From DASXTK01 sp050744325 (GTDB lineage Bacteria; Actinomycetota; Acidimicrobiia; Acidimicrobiales; VFJN01): a DNA stretch of 64,000 bases. The number at the start of each line of letters is the position of its first letter. Positions within the stretch are counted from its first letter, which is position 1. Where the stretch lies: assembly GCA_050744325.1 (NCBI GenBank), contig JBOGHK010000221.1, positions 66,615 through 130,614 of the forward strand. The letters run 5' to 3'. Shown here in pieces: positions 51,915 through 60,585 of the stretch. Made by a program: the position numbers and the translations under genes. The notes under the pieces are model-generated. The model was not told the DNA's origin and did no database searches. It saw nothing but the letters and a program-made list of their open reading frames with translations.

Positions 51915-53354
51915 TCACGGATCGAGGAGCCCACCGGCCCCAGTGTCGGCATCGGCGTCCGCCGACCCGGTGACTCCTCCCACACCAGCCCCAACGCCTG
52001 CGACCACGGAGCCCAACGTGCCGACCACAGCGGCCGTACCCAGGTCTTCGTGGAGCGTCGTCTGGACGTCGGTAACCAGGCTGGTGACTGCATCTGTGGC
52101 CCCGTCGACGACGCCCCCGGCGTCGTCGGTCACGGTCCCGGCGTCGACTCCGGCGCCGGCGTCGACCCCGGCCGCCGCGTCGGCGGCGTCGGTGGCCTCG
52201 GCGGCAGCAGCTGCCTGCGCCGTCACTGCCAGGTCGGACACTGTGGCCCACTCGTCCTCGTCGGAGGCCTGCAACCCGTCGACCAGGTCCAGCACCTCGG
52301 TCTGACTGAGGCCGAGGGCGGTGACGTGTACCAGCACGCCCGAGGCTTCCTGCCACACCAACTCGACGGCCTCGTCTGCACCGGTGAGCGCACCGGTGGC
52401 GGCGGCGACGCCCGCACCGGCCGCCACGAACGCCTGCTGGCCGCGCACGGGGATCTGCGTGGTGGCGCCGAGCTGCCATACCAGGGCCATCAGCTCGTTG
52501 CGATCGCCGACCAGGGTCGTGACGTCGACCACCTGGCCGAGGTCACCGCCGAGGCCGGTGTAGCCGACCCAGCTGGCCACGGTGGCGCGGGCACCGGCGA
52601 CCGTGGTGCCGCTCAGTGCAGCGACCTCGTCGAGGGCACCGGGGATGCCGGACGGCACCGCTCCGAGTGCGACCGCCGTCCCGTTGACCGCCAGGCCTTC
52701 GGCGATAACGATCAGCTGGTCGACGACGAGGGTCCGCGACGCCAGCACGATCTCGAGGTCCTGCGCTTCATACCAGCGCACGGTGTTCACCGCGTCGACG
52801 GTGCCGGCGATGCCTTCGTAGCCCCGCACCGTGACGGCCGTCCCTCCGGAGGCTTCGACGTCGGCGTCGCCGTACGTGTCGACCCCGGCGCCGATGGTGG
52901 ACGAGTCCCACACGTTGACCACCAGGTCACTGGCCGCGAACGGGGCGTCGGCGCTGGCGTCGCCGTAGATGTAGGTGTTCAGGTCGACCGGGCCGGCGGT
53001 CGTCGCTCCGCCGACACCGGCGGTCGCGTCGCCGTCGGTCTCGACGCCGGCTTGGGCTCCGGCAGTGGCCCGGGCGGTCTGCTCGCCGACCCAACCCACC
53101 TCGAGGCCCTCGGGTACGGGGTTGACGATCAGCGGTTGCACCTCTGCGGAGGGGGACACGTCCAGGTCGACCGGTCCACTCCCTGGCCGGACCGCGAGGG
53201 TGACTGCCAGCACGCCAGCCACCACCAGGACCCCCAACCCCAGCGCCACCGGCGACCGGCCAGGACGGCGCGGCTCGCCGATGGGTAGGTCGGCGACCGA
53301 GCGGCGGAGGGCACCCGCCGCCACGCTCAGCCGGGAATCAAGGTCTGTCGTCAT
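51915..53354 (-). CDS. Membrane-anchored partner of the ECF sigma factor (putative anti-sigma or regulator)
   Basis: The protein has 479 residues. A short cytoplasmic part (TTDLDSRLSVAAGALRRSVA) precedes one transmembrane helix (PVALGLGVLVVAGVLAVTLA, about 36-56). The large outside region is Ala/Val/Gly/Asp-rich with LVVNVWDSSTIGAGVDTYGD and VTVRGYEGIAGTVDAVNTVR, ending in a low-complexity tail (AGVDAGAGVDAGTVTDDAG). No zinc anti-sigma motif (HxxxCxxC) is present. ATGA overlap with the sigma gene shows coupling, the standard arrangement for a sigma/anti-sigma pair. Function is inferred from context only. Confidence 0.7.
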   Translation of the reverse strand: MTTDLDSRLSVAAGALRRSVADLPIGEPRRPGRSPVALGLGVLVVAGVLAVTLAVRPGSGPVDLDVSPSAEVQPLIVNPVPEGLEVGWVGEQTARATAGAQAGVETDGDATAGVGGATTAGPVDLNTYIYGDASADAPFAASDLVVNVWDSSTIGAGVDTYGDADVEASGGTAVTVRGYEGIAGTVDAVNTVRWYEAQDLEIVLASRTLVVDQLIVIAEGLAVNGTAVALGAVPSGIPGALDEVAALSGTTVAGARATVASWVGYTGLGGDLGQVVDVTTLVGDRNELMALVWQLGATTQIPVRGQQAFVAAGAGVAAATGALTGADEAVELVWQEASGVLVHVTALGLSQTEVLDLVDGLQASDEDEWATVSDLAVTAQAAAAAEATDAADAAAGVDAGAGVDAGTVTDDAGGVVDGATDAVTSLVTDVQTTLHEDLGTAAVVGTLGSVVAGVGAGVGGVTGSADADADTGAGGLLDP

Positions 53355-53941
53355 TGCGGCCTCCTCGGCGCCTCGTCATCGAGCGTGTCAGCCAGGGCGC
53401 GACGCGCTCGATGGAGATGGGTCTTCACGGTGCCCTGCGAGCAGTCCAGGACCGAGGCGATCTCGGCGACCGAACAGTCGTCGACGTAGTGAAGGACCAC
53501 GGATTTGGCTTGCTGGGCAGGCAGACATCGGACGGCGCGCCACAAGTCCTCGTGTTGTTCGGGAAGGACGAGGGGCAGGCTGGGCCGTGCTCGGAGCCGG
53601 GTCATGGCCCGGGCCTCGGCGATCCGTCGGCGCACTGCGCTGACCGACCGGTTCACGACCACTCTTCTCAACCACAGGCCTGGCTCGTCGTAATCGCAGA
53701 TTCGCGACCACCGCCGGTGCGCGGCCAAGAACGCCTCCTGGGCGATCTCCTCCGCGGCTGGTCGGCTACCGGACAGGCCGTAGGCCAAAGCGACCACGGT
53801 GCGATACTCCTGCCGATAGAACTGGTCGAAATTCTCCGTCTTGTCTCGCCGTGGCCTGTCGCCTCGGGCGACCTCACGCCCCGCGTGGGTCATCGTGTCC
53901 CTCGCGCCATCGGTCGCCATGTCTGCCCCCAGCAGATTCAA
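53351..53941 (-). CDS. ECF RNA polymerase sigma factor
   Basis: The protein has 196 residues. Region 2: FDQFYRQEYRTVVALAYGLS, AAEEIAQEAFLAAHRRW, ICDYDEPGLWLRRVVVNRSV (-10 recognition). Region 4: LWRAVRCLPAQQAKSVVLHY, VDDCSVAEIASVLDCSQGTV and KTHLHRARRALADTL. It resembles actinobacterial SigE-like ECF factors. The start TTG 53941 is chosen because GGAGG lies 6 bases upstream; ATG 53920 is the alternative. It probably drives its own operon with the downstream membrane protein. Confidence 0.9.
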   Translation of the reverse strand: MNLLGADMATDGARDTMTHAGREVARGDRPRRDKTENFDQFYRQEYRTVVALAYGLSGSRPAAEEIAQEAFLAAHRRWSRICDYDEPGLWLRRVVVNRSVSAVRRRIAEARAMTRLRARPSLPLVLPEQHEDLWRAVRCLPAQQAKSVVLHYVDDCSVAEIASVLDCSQGTVKTHLHRARRALADTLDDEAPRRPQ

Positions 53942-54033
53942 TGTTGTCCTCCCCCATCGGGCACATGTGATGACTCGCATCAGAGGCGGACTCGGTTGAC
54001 AGACTTCCACGAATTCTCGAAAGGACCTCGCCG

Positions 54034-54102
54034 ATGAACCGCACCGACCGGCTGTATGCCCTGGTGGTGGCCCCCGCGGGTCGCCGCCCGGCCGCCGGAT
54101 AG
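54034..54102 (+). pseudogene. N-terminal stub resembling a WYL-family regulator
   Basis: A 22-codon frame with a good SD (AAAGGA) reads MNRTDRLYALVVAPAGRRPA. MNRTDRLYALV is the usual opening of WYL/YafY-type helix-turn-helix regulators, but the HTH is missing and a stop follows at 54100-54102. It may be a truncated regulator or, less likely, a leader peptide for the oxidase that starts 8 bases later. Confidence 0.35.
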
Positions 54103-54109
54103 GGCGATC

Positions 54110-55252
54110 GTGGGCCGATCTCACTGTGACGTGCTGGTCATCGGCGGGGGAGCGGTGGGCCTGTCGACCGCGTGGTGGTTGGCCCCGAGCCGTCCGGTCG
54201 TGCTGCTGGAGCGCTTCGAGCCAGCCCACCATCGCGGGGCGTCGCACGGCGAGGAGCGCATCTTCCGCTACCTGTACTCCGACCTGGCCTACGTCGAGAT
54301 GGCCCGTGCGGCCGACGATGGCTGGCAGCGGCTCGAGCGCGACGCGGGCCGAAGGCTGCTTCACCGGGTCGGGTCGGTCGAGCACGGCGACGACACCGAG
54401 CTCGGGGCCATGGCGGCTGCGGCCGACGCCAGTGGCGTGCCATACGAGCGGCTCGCGGCGGGTGACGCGAACCGCCGGTGGCCTGCGATGCACTTCGCGA
54501 GCGACGTGCTGTTGCAGCCGACGGCCGGTTGGGTGCGCGCCGCCGAGGCCCTCCAGAGCCTGGCCGGCCAGGCGGCCGCGGCGGGTGTCGAGTTGCGCTT
54601 CGATGCCCCGGTCTCGGCTGTCGAAGCCCTGGACGGCGGCGACGGTGTGCGCGTCGAGGTCGGCGACGAGACCTACCACGCCGACGTCGTCGTCGTGACC
54701 GCCGGGGCGTGGGCGACCAGCCTGCTGCCGCGGGTCCCGCTCCCGCCGCTGCTGACCACCGAAGAGCACGTGTTCTTCTTCCGCTTCGCACCGGACGGCC
54801 CGGGCGCCACCGGTCGATACCGACTCAGCGGAGCGGGCCAGGCGGAATCGGCATCGATCCTGTCGTTCCTCCACGTCCACGACTGCGTCCGATACGGCCT
54901 CGAGGGCCCGAGCGGGCTGGTCAAGATCGGCGAGCACCACACAGGCACGGTGACCACCGGCGACGAGCGCACGGATGCGTTCGACCCCGAGCGCGCGGCA
55001 CGGATGGAGCGTTACGTGGCCGAATGGCTCCCTGGCCTGGCGCCCGAGGCCGTCAGCAGTGCGACCTGCCTCTACACGTCGACGCCGACCCACGACTTCG
55101 TGCTCGACCGGGTCGGTCCGGTCGTCGTCGGGGCCGGGTTCTCCGGCCACGGGTTCAAGTTCGTGCCCGAGATCGGACGGCGGCTCGCCATGCTGGCGAC
55201 CGGCGCCGCCGACCCCGATCCGCGGTTCGCGATCGAGGCCCACCGACGCTGA
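54110..55252 (+). CDS. FAD-dependent amine oxidase (monomeric sarcosine oxidase-like)
   Basis: The protein has 380 residues. FAD-binding VLVIGGGAVGLSTAWWLAPS, then RGASHGEERIFRYLYSDLAY, the loop equivalent of MSOX SHHGDTR. VVVTAGAWATSLLPRVPLPP is the second dinucleotide strand. Near the C-terminus CLYTSTPTHDFVLDRV holds the Cys that binds FAD covalently in MSOX (CMYT), and GAGFSGHGFKFVPEIGRRLA is the family end motif. Substrate could be sarcosine, N-methyl-tryptophan, pipecolate or another secondary amine. GTG 54110 is the likeliest start. The stop lies 9 bases before the argC operator. Confidence 0.88.
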   Translation: MGRSHCDVLVIGGGAVGLSTAWWLAPSRPVVLLERFEPAHHRGASHGEERIFRYLYSDLAYVEMARAADDGWQRLERDAGRRLLHRVGSVEHGDDTELGAMAAAADASGVPYERLAAGDANRRWPAMHFASDVLLQPTAGWVRAAEALQSLAGQAAAAGVELRFDAPVSAVEALDGGDGVRVEVGDETYHADVVVVTAGAWATSLLPRVPLPPLLTTEEHVFFFRFAPDGPGATGRYRLSGAGQAESASILSFLHVHDCVRYGLEGPSGLVKIGEHHTGTVTTGDERTDAFDPERAARMERYVAEWLPGLAPEAVSSATCLYTSTPTHDFVLDRVGPVVVGAGFSGHGFKFVPEIGRRLAMLATGAADPDPRFAIEAHRR

Positions 55253-55260
55253 CGATTGCT

Positions 55261-55289
55261 TTGCATGGATATGCAGACCTTCGTATGCT
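55261..55289 (+). promoter_or_regulatory. argC promoter with ArgR-type operator
   Basis: TTGCAT (-35, 55261-55266), a 17-base spacer and TATGCT (-10, 55284-55289) form the best promoter in the window; transcription would start near GTG 55296 (leaderless). The palindrome TGCAT-GGAT-ATGCA (55262-55275) covers the -35 and matches the carA operator. ArgR binding would block RNA polymerase. Confidence 0.7.
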
Positions 55290-55295
55290 GACGCG

Positions 55296-56342
55296 GTGAC
55301 GTCGGTCGGAATCGTCGGGGCCTCGGGTTACACCGGAGCCGAACTGCTGCGCCTGGTCGCCACCCACCCGCACCTCGAGGTGAAGCTCGCCACCGGCGAC
55401 TCCCAGGCCGGCACCCGCATTGGCGACCTCTATCCGAGCCTCGCGGGGGCGTACGGCGACGCGGTCTTCGACCGCTACGAGGCACCCGAGCAGGTCGACG
55501 GGCTTGACCTGCTGTTCCTCGCCCTGCCCCACGGCGAGTCCCAGGCCATCGTCTCCGACCTGATCGGCCGGGTCGGGCACCTGGTCGACCTGGCGGCGGA
55601 CTTCCGGCTGGCCGACCCGTCGCTGTATCCGACGTGGTACGGCGAGGCCCATACCCGCCCCGACCTACTGGCCCACTTCGCCTATGGCCTGCCCGAGCTG
55701 TTCCGCGACGGTCTGCAGGGCGCGTCGCTGGTCGCCGCACCCGGTTGCTACGTGACGGCCGCGACCCTGGCGCTCGCACCGCTGCTGCAGGCCGGGGTCG
55801 TCGAGGCCACCGGCCTCGTCGTCGACGCCGCCAGCGGAGTCTCGGGTGCCGGTCGATCGCCCAGGGCCGGCACCAGCTTCTGCACGGTCGACGAGGACTT
55901 CACGGCCTACGGCCTTGCCACCCACCGCCACACGCCCGAGATCGAGCAAGCCCTGACCACGGTGGCTGGTGTCTCGACGCAAGTCCTGTTCGCGCCCCAC
56001 CTGGCGCCGATGAACCGGGGGATCCTGGCGACCTGCTACGCGCGGTCGGCGCCGGGCACCGATCCGCCGCCAACCGCCGAGCTGCTGGGCCTCCTGCGGC
56101 AGCGGTGGGCGGGCGAGCCGTTCGTCGTCGTCGGCGAGCGCCCGCCGTCGACCAAGGCCACCCTCGGCTCCAACGCCGTCCACGTCACGGCGTTCGCCGA
56201 TCCCCGCACCGGGTGGATTGTCGCGCTGGCCGCGCTCGACAACCTGGTGAAGGGTGCCTCGGGCCAGGCGGTCCAGTGCGCCAACCTCATGCTGGGCCTG
56301 CCCGAGACCTCGGGCCTGAGCGTCAGCGGGATCTACCCGTGA
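55296..56342 (+). CDS. argC: N-acetyl-gamma-glutamyl-phosphate reductase
   Basis: The protein has 348 residues. SVGIVGASGYTGAELLRLVA (NADP-binding) starts it; LFLALPHGESQAI, the catalytic Cys in LVAAPGCYVTAATLALAPLL (about 140), ASGVSGAGRSPRAGTSFCTV and FAPHLAPMNRGILATCYA follow. It reduces acetylglutamyl phosphate in arginine synthesis. First gene of the eight-gene arg operon; the GTG start is 6 bases after the -10. Confidence 0.96.
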   Translation: MTSVGIVGASGYTGAELLRLVATHPHLEVKLATGDSQAGTRIGDLYPSLAGAYGDAVFDRYEAPEQVDGLDLLFLALPHGESQAIVSDLIGRVGHLVDLAADFRLADPSLYPTWYGEAHTRPDLLAHFAYGLPELFRDGLQGASLVAAPGCYVTAATLALAPLLQAGVVEATGLVVDAASGVSGAGRSPRAGTSFCTVDEDFTAYGLATHRHTPEIEQALTTVAGVSTQVLFAPHLAPMNRGILATCYARSAPGTDPPPTAELLGLLRQRWAGEPFVVVGERPPSTKATLGSNAVHVTAFADPRTGWIVALAALDNLVKGASGQAVQCANLMLGLPETSGLSVSGIYP

Positions 56343-56397
56343 CGCCGGGCGCTATGGTGAGCTCCGCGCGACTTCCGGCGCTGTCGCAGCCTAGACA

Positions 56398-56412
56398 CCC
56401 CACTAAGTGGGG
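56398..56412 (+). promoter_or_regulatory. Hairpin over the argJ ribosome-binding site
   Basis: CCCCAC-TAA-GTGGGG includes most of the GGGGG that serves as SD for argJ GTG 56419. Folding would hide the SD and could lower argJ translation; this is structural inference. Confidence 0.35.
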
Positions 56413-56418
56413 GTTCCG

Positions 56419-57603
56419 GTGAGCGTCGTGGCTGCAGCGGGGTTCGTCGCGAACGGCGTGGCGTGCGGCATCAAGGATCCCGCGGCGCAGGACCTCGCGC
56501 TGGTGACCACCGACGACGGCGCGCCGGTCCCCGCCGCAGCGGTGTTCACCCAGAACCAGGTGGTGGCTGCGCCGGTCATCGTGAGCCGGAGGCATCTGGC
56601 GACCACCACGGGCCGTGCAGCCGGGGTCGTCGTGAACAGCGGGAACGCCAACGCATGCACCGGCACCCAGGGAGAAACCGATGCCGAGGCGATGTGCGCC
56701 CTCACGGCGAAGGCCGTCGGCTGCGCCGCCGACGAGATCCTGGTGTGCTCGACCGGCCTGATCGGGCCGCAGCTGCCGATGGACCGGGTGGCCGCTGGCA
56801 TCGCCGATGTCGCCGCCGACCGCGGAAGCGGCGCTCTCGCCGGGCTGGCCGCAGCCGACGCGATCCTTACCACCGACACCCGCCGCAAGCTGTCCGTGCG
56901 GCGCGGGGACGACTTCGTCGTGGGCGGGATGGCCAAGGGAGCAGCGATGCTGGCGCCGAGCATGGCCACGATGCTCGCCGTGCTGACCACCGACGCAGTG
57001 GCCGACGCTGCGCTGCTGCACCGGATGCTTACCGAGGCCGTCGCCGGGTCGTTCAACACCGTGACCGTCGACGGCTGCACGTCCACCAACGACAGTGTCG
57101 TCCTGCTGGCCAGCGGGCGAGCCGGGGGCCGCGCGGGCCGATCAACCGATCCCGGGGCGCTGCGCGAGGCGGTGGCCTACGTCTGCTACGACCTCGCCGT
57201 CCAGATGGTCGAGGATGCCGAGGGCCACACCAAGGTGGTGCGGGTCATGGTGACGGGAGCGGCATCCGATGCCGATGCCCGTCGCGCCGCTCGGAAGGTC
57301 GCCGAGAGCCAGCTGGTCAAGTGCTCGTGGTACGGCAACGACCCGTACTGGGGGCGGATCGCCAGTGACCTGGGCACGTCAGGAGTCCCGCTCGACCCCG
57401 CGGCGCTGACCATCTCCTACGGCGGGGTCGTGGTCAGCCGGGGTTGCGTCGAGGTCGACCACGACCGCACCCGGGTCGCAGAGCACATGGCGGGTGACCA
57501 CCTCCACGTCGAGTGCCATCTCGGGACGGGCGACGGGGCGGCGGCGATGCTCACCAACGACCTCACCCACGCCTACGTCGACGAGAACATGGGGACGTCG
57601 TGA
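56419..57603 (+). CDS. argJ: Bifunctional ornithine acetyltransferase / N-acetylglutamate synthase
   Basis: The protein has 394 residues. The self-cleavage site is in KGAAMLAPSMATMLAVLTTD (Thr in ATML, about residue 181), preceded by ALTAKAVGCAADEILVCSTG and LIGPQLPMD. VDGCTSTNDSVVLLASGRAG and KCSWYGNDPYWGRIASDLGT complete the family pattern. It recycles the acetyl group from ornithine to glutamate. GTG 56419 has GGGGG 5 bases upstream; GTG 56407 is an alternative. The stop overlaps argB. Confidence 0.95.
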   Translation: MSVVAAAGFVANGVACGIKDPAAQDLALVTTDDGAPVPAAAVFTQNQVVAAPVIVSRRHLATTTGRAAGVVVNSGNANACTGTQGETDAEAMCALTAKAVGCAADEILVCSTGLIGPQLPMDRVAAGIADVAADRGSGALAGLAAADAILTTDTRRKLSVRRGDDFVVGGMAKGAAMLAPSMATMLAVLTTDAVADAALLHRMLTEAVAGSFNTVTVDGCTSTNDSVVLLASGRAGGRAGRSTDPGALREAVAYVCYDLAVQMVEDAEGHTKVVRVMVTGAASDADARRAARKVAESQLVKCSWYGNDPYWGRIASDLGTSGVPLDPAALTISYGGVVVSRGCVEVDHDRTRVAEHMAGDHLHVECHLGTGDGAAAMLTNDLTHAYVDENMGTS

Positions 57604-58472
57604 CCGACGTGATGAAGGACGCGGCCGAGCGGGCGGACGTGCTGGTCGAGGCTCTGCCCTACATCCAGCGGTTCCGGGGCGTGGTCGTCGTCGTCAAGTA
57701 CGGCGGCAATGCGATGACCGACATCGGGCTGGCCCAGGCCATCGCCACCGACGTGGTGCTGCTGCGGGCGGTGGGCCTGCGGCCGATCGTGGTCCATGGC
57801 GGCGGCCCCCAGATCAGCGAGCTGATGGCCAAGCTCGGCAAGGAGCCCGAGTTCCGCGACGGCCTGCGGGTGACCGACGCTGAAACCGTCGAGATCGCTC
57901 GGATGGTGCTGGTCGGCAAGATCAACCGCGACATCGTGGCGGCGATCAACGTCCACGGCCCGCTCGCCGTCGGGCTGTCGGGCGAGGACGCCGGCCTGAT
58001 CCTGGCGAGCGCGAGGCGGGCCGACCTGGGGTTCGTGGGCGATGTGGCTGCGGTCAACCCGGGGATCCTGCACAAGCTGCTGGCCGAGCAGCTGATCCCG
58101 GTGGTGTCCACCATCGGCTCCGACGCCGACGGGCAGGCCTACAACATCAACGCCGACACCGTTGCTGGTGCGCTGGCCGAGGCGGTGCAGGCCGAGAAGG
58201 TGGTGTTCCTGACCGATGTGGCCGGGCTGCTCACCGACCTCGACGATGCCGACACCCTGGTCCGCCAGGTCACGGCCGGCGAGCTCAGCGTCATGATCGA
58301 GACCGGAGCCCTGCGCGGCGGGATGATCCCCAAGGCGGCAGCGGCCCTCCATGCGGTGCAGAACGGTGTCGGCTCGGCGCATCTGCTCGACGGCCGGATC
58401 CCGCACGTGATCCTCCTCGAGCTGTTCAGCGACGCCGGCATCGGCACCATGATCACGAAGGTTGCGCCATGA
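57600..58472 (+). CDS. argB: Acetylglutamate kinase
   Basis: The protein has 290 residues. Amino-acid-kinase motifs: VVVVKYGGNAMTD (about 28), VGLRPIVVHGGGPQISELMA, MVLVGKINRDIVAAINVHG, GLSGEDAGLI, IPVVSTIGSDADGQAYNINA and VVFLTDVAGLLTD. It phosphorylates acetylglutamate and is usually the arginine-feedback target. GTGA overlap with argJ and ATGA overlap with argD. Confidence 0.97.
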   Translation: MTDVMKDAAERADVLVEALPYIQRFRGVVVVVKYGGNAMTDIGLAQAIATDVVLLRAVGLRPIVVHGGGPQISELMAKLGKEPEFRDGLRVTDAETVEIARMVLVGKINRDIVAAINVHGPLAVGLSGEDAGLILASARRADLGFVGDVAAVNPGILHKLLAEQLIPVVSTIGSDADGQAYNINADTVAGALAEAVQAEKVVFLTDVAGLLTDLDDADTLVRQVTAGELSVMIETGALRGGMIPKAAAALHAVQNGVGSAHLLDGRIPHVILLELFSDAGIGTMITKVAP

Positions 58473-59680
58473 ACCCGCTCATGCCCACCTATCCGCCGCC
58501 GCCGGTCGACTTCGTCCGCGGTGAGGGCTCCTGGCTCTGGGATGCCACTGGGCGGCGCTACCTCGACCTGCTGGCGGGGCTCGGCGTCACCAGCCTGGGC
58601 CACAGCCATCCTCTGGTCGCCGACGCGATCGCCGAACAGGCGTGGACACTGCTGCACGTGTCCAACCTGTTCGGCAACGACATCGGTCCCGAGGTGGCGC
58701 AGGCCCTCGATGCCCTGATCCGGACGCCGGCGGTCCACCCGGACAGCCCCGCGCTTGCGGACCCGATCACCGCCGGCCAGGTCTTCTTCGGGAACTCGGG
58801 CGCCGAGGCCAACGAGTGCGCGATCAAGCTGGCCCGGCGCTACGGCGGCCGCGGCCGCCACGTCGTGGTCTCGGCCTACGCCAGCTTCCACGGCCGCACG
58901 CTGGCCACCCTGCACGCCACCGGCCAGCCGACCAAGCACGAGCCGTTCCAGCCCCTGCCCGAGGGGTTCCGGCACGTGGCCTGGTGTGACCTCGACGCCC
59001 TCGAAGCCGCCCTCGATCCGACTGTCGCTGCGGTCCTGCTTGAACCGGTCCAGGGTGAGGGCGGCGTCAACCCGGCCACCACCGAGTACTTCCAGGGTGT
59101 GCGCGAGCTGTGTGACGAGCGGGGTGTGCTGTTGATGGTCGACGAGGTCCAGACCGGGCTGGGTCGCACCGGGAACTGGTTCGGGTTCCAGCACTTCGGC
59201 GTGGCGCCCGACGTCGTCACCATGGCCAAGGCGTTGGGGAACGGGGTGCCGATCGGCGCCTGCTGGGCCCGCGCGGACGTCGCTGCGGCCTTCAGCCCCG
59301 GCGACCACGCGTCGACGTTCGGGGGCCAGCCCCTCGCGGCGGCCGCGGCGCGCAAGGTCCTGGAGGTGATGCAGATCGAGAACGTGCCGGGCGGCGCCCG
59401 AGCCGCGGGCGAGCGCCTCGCCGCGGGCCTGGCGGGCCTCGACCAGGTCGTCTCGGTCCGGGGCCTCGGCCTGCTGCTGGCGGCCGAGCTCGACGGGTTG
59501 GATGCCAAGGCGGTCAATGAGCGACTGCTGCGGGCCGGGGTCGTGGCCAACGCCGTCACCCCGACAGCGCTGCGCTTCGAGCCGTCGTTGCTGATCAGCG
59601 ACGACGAGATCGACCACGGGCTCGAGCTGATCGCCGATGTGCTTGCGGCCGAGGCCGCGGAGCTGGCGGTGACCCGGTGA
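58469..59680 (+). CDS. argD: Acetylornithine aminotransferase
   Basis: The protein has 403 residues, class III PLP fold. GSWLWDATGRRYLDLLAGLG, FFGNSGAEANECAIKLARRY (about 109-128), SAYASFHGRTLATLHATGQ, LLMVDEVQTGLGRTGNWFGF and the PLP Lys in PDVVTMAKALGNGVPIGACW. It may also serve lysine synthesis in other bacteria. Overlaps both neighbours by 4 bases. Confidence 0.96.
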   Translation: MNPLMPTYPPPPVDFVRGEGSWLWDATGRRYLDLLAGLGVTSLGHSHPLVADAIAEQAWTLLHVSNLFGNDIGPEVAQALDALIRTPAVHPDSPALADPITAGQVFFGNSGAEANECAIKLARRYGGRGRHVVVSAYASFHGRTLATLHATGQPTKHEPFQPLPEGFRHVAWCDLDALEAALDPTVAAVLLEPVQGEGGVNPATTEYFQGVRELCDERGVLLMVDEVQTGLGRTGNWFGFQHFGVAPDVVTMAKALGNGVPIGACWARADVAAAFSPGDHASTFGGQPLAAAAARKVLEVMQIENVPGGARAAGERLAAGLAGLDQVVSVRGLGLLLAAELDGLDAKAVNERLLRAGVVANAVTPTALRFEPSLLISDDEIDHGLELIADVLAAEAAELAVTR

Positions 59681-60585
59681 CCGTGCGCCACGTGCTCGAG
59701 ATCGACGACCTGCAGCCGGACGAGGTGGTCGAGGTGCTCGACCGCGCCGAGGCGCGGGACCTGCCCCCGGTCCTCGCTGGTCGATCGGTGGGCTTGTACT
59801 TCGAGAAGCCCTCGCTGCGGACCCGCCACTCGTGCGAGGTGGCGGTGATCCAGCTCGGCGGCCACCCGCTGACCTTCCGTGACGACGAGGTGGGCGCCGG
59901 CGAGCGTGAGCCGGTGGCCGACATCGCGCGGGTCCTCTCCGGCTACCACGCGGCGCTGGGGGGCCGGGTCTACGCCCACGACGTGCTCGAGCGGCTGGCC
60001 GCGGCGTCGACGGTGCCGGTGGTCAACCTGCTGTCCGATCTCGGCCATCCCTGCCAGGCTCTCGCAGACCTGCTGATCATGCGCCAGGCGTGGGGCAAGC
60101 TCGAAGGCATCACGGTGGCGTGGATCGGCGACTTCAACAACGCCGCCCGCTCGCTGAGCCTCGGCGCCACGATGCTGGGCATGGAGGTCCGACTCGGCTG
60201 TCCACCGGGCTACGGGCCGACCGACGCCGACCTGGACCGGCTGCGTTCCCTCGGGTCCGAGCCGACCGTCGTCACCCGCCCCGACGAGGCGGTCGACGGC
60301 GCCGCAGCCGTCCACACCGACGTCTGGGCGTCGATGGGCCAGGAGGACCAGGCCGCCGCGCGCCGCCAGGCCTTCGAGGGCTTCACCGTCGACGACCGGC
60401 TGATGGCTGGCGCTGCACCCGGCGCGATCTTCATGCACTGCCTCCCCGCGCACCGGGGCGAGGAGGTCGCCGCCTCGGTCGTCGACGGCCCGCAGAGCCG
60501 GGCGATCCCGCAGGCGCACAACCGGCTCCACTCGTTCCGGGGCCTGCTGTCCTGGCTGGTGGACCAGGCGGGATCGGCGCAGTGA
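59677..60585 (+). CDS. argF: Ornithine carbamoyltransferase
   Basis: The protein has 302 residues. Carbamoyl-phosphate site LYFEKPSLRTRHSCEVAVIQ (SxRTR near 49), the HPCQA motif in LGHPCQALADLL, and the ornithine/citrulline signature FMHCLPAHRGEEVAASVV. It uses carbamoyl phosphate from CarAB, competing with PyrB. Overlaps argD and argR. Confidence 0.96.
   Translation: MTVRHVLEIDDLQPDEVVEVLDRAEARDLPPVLAGRSVGLYFEKPSLRTRHSCEVAVIQLGGHPLTFRDDEVGAGEREPVADIARVLSGYHAALGGRVYAHDVLERLAAASTVPVVNLLSDLGHPCQALADLLIMRQAWGKLEGITVAWIGDFNNAARSLSLGATMLGMEVRLGCPPGYGPTDADLDRLRSLGSEPTVVTRPDEAVDGAAAVHTDVWASMGQEDQAAARRQAFEGFTVDDRLMAGAAPGAIFMHCLPAHRGEEVAASVVDGPQSRAIPQAHNRLHSFRGLLSWLVDQAGSAQ

Noticed and set aside
52031..53288. 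A long plus-strand frame opposite the sigma-partner gene
   Set aside because: Gly/Val/Asp-rich shadow; the minus-strand frame has an ATGA overlap with the sigma gene and a membrane helix.
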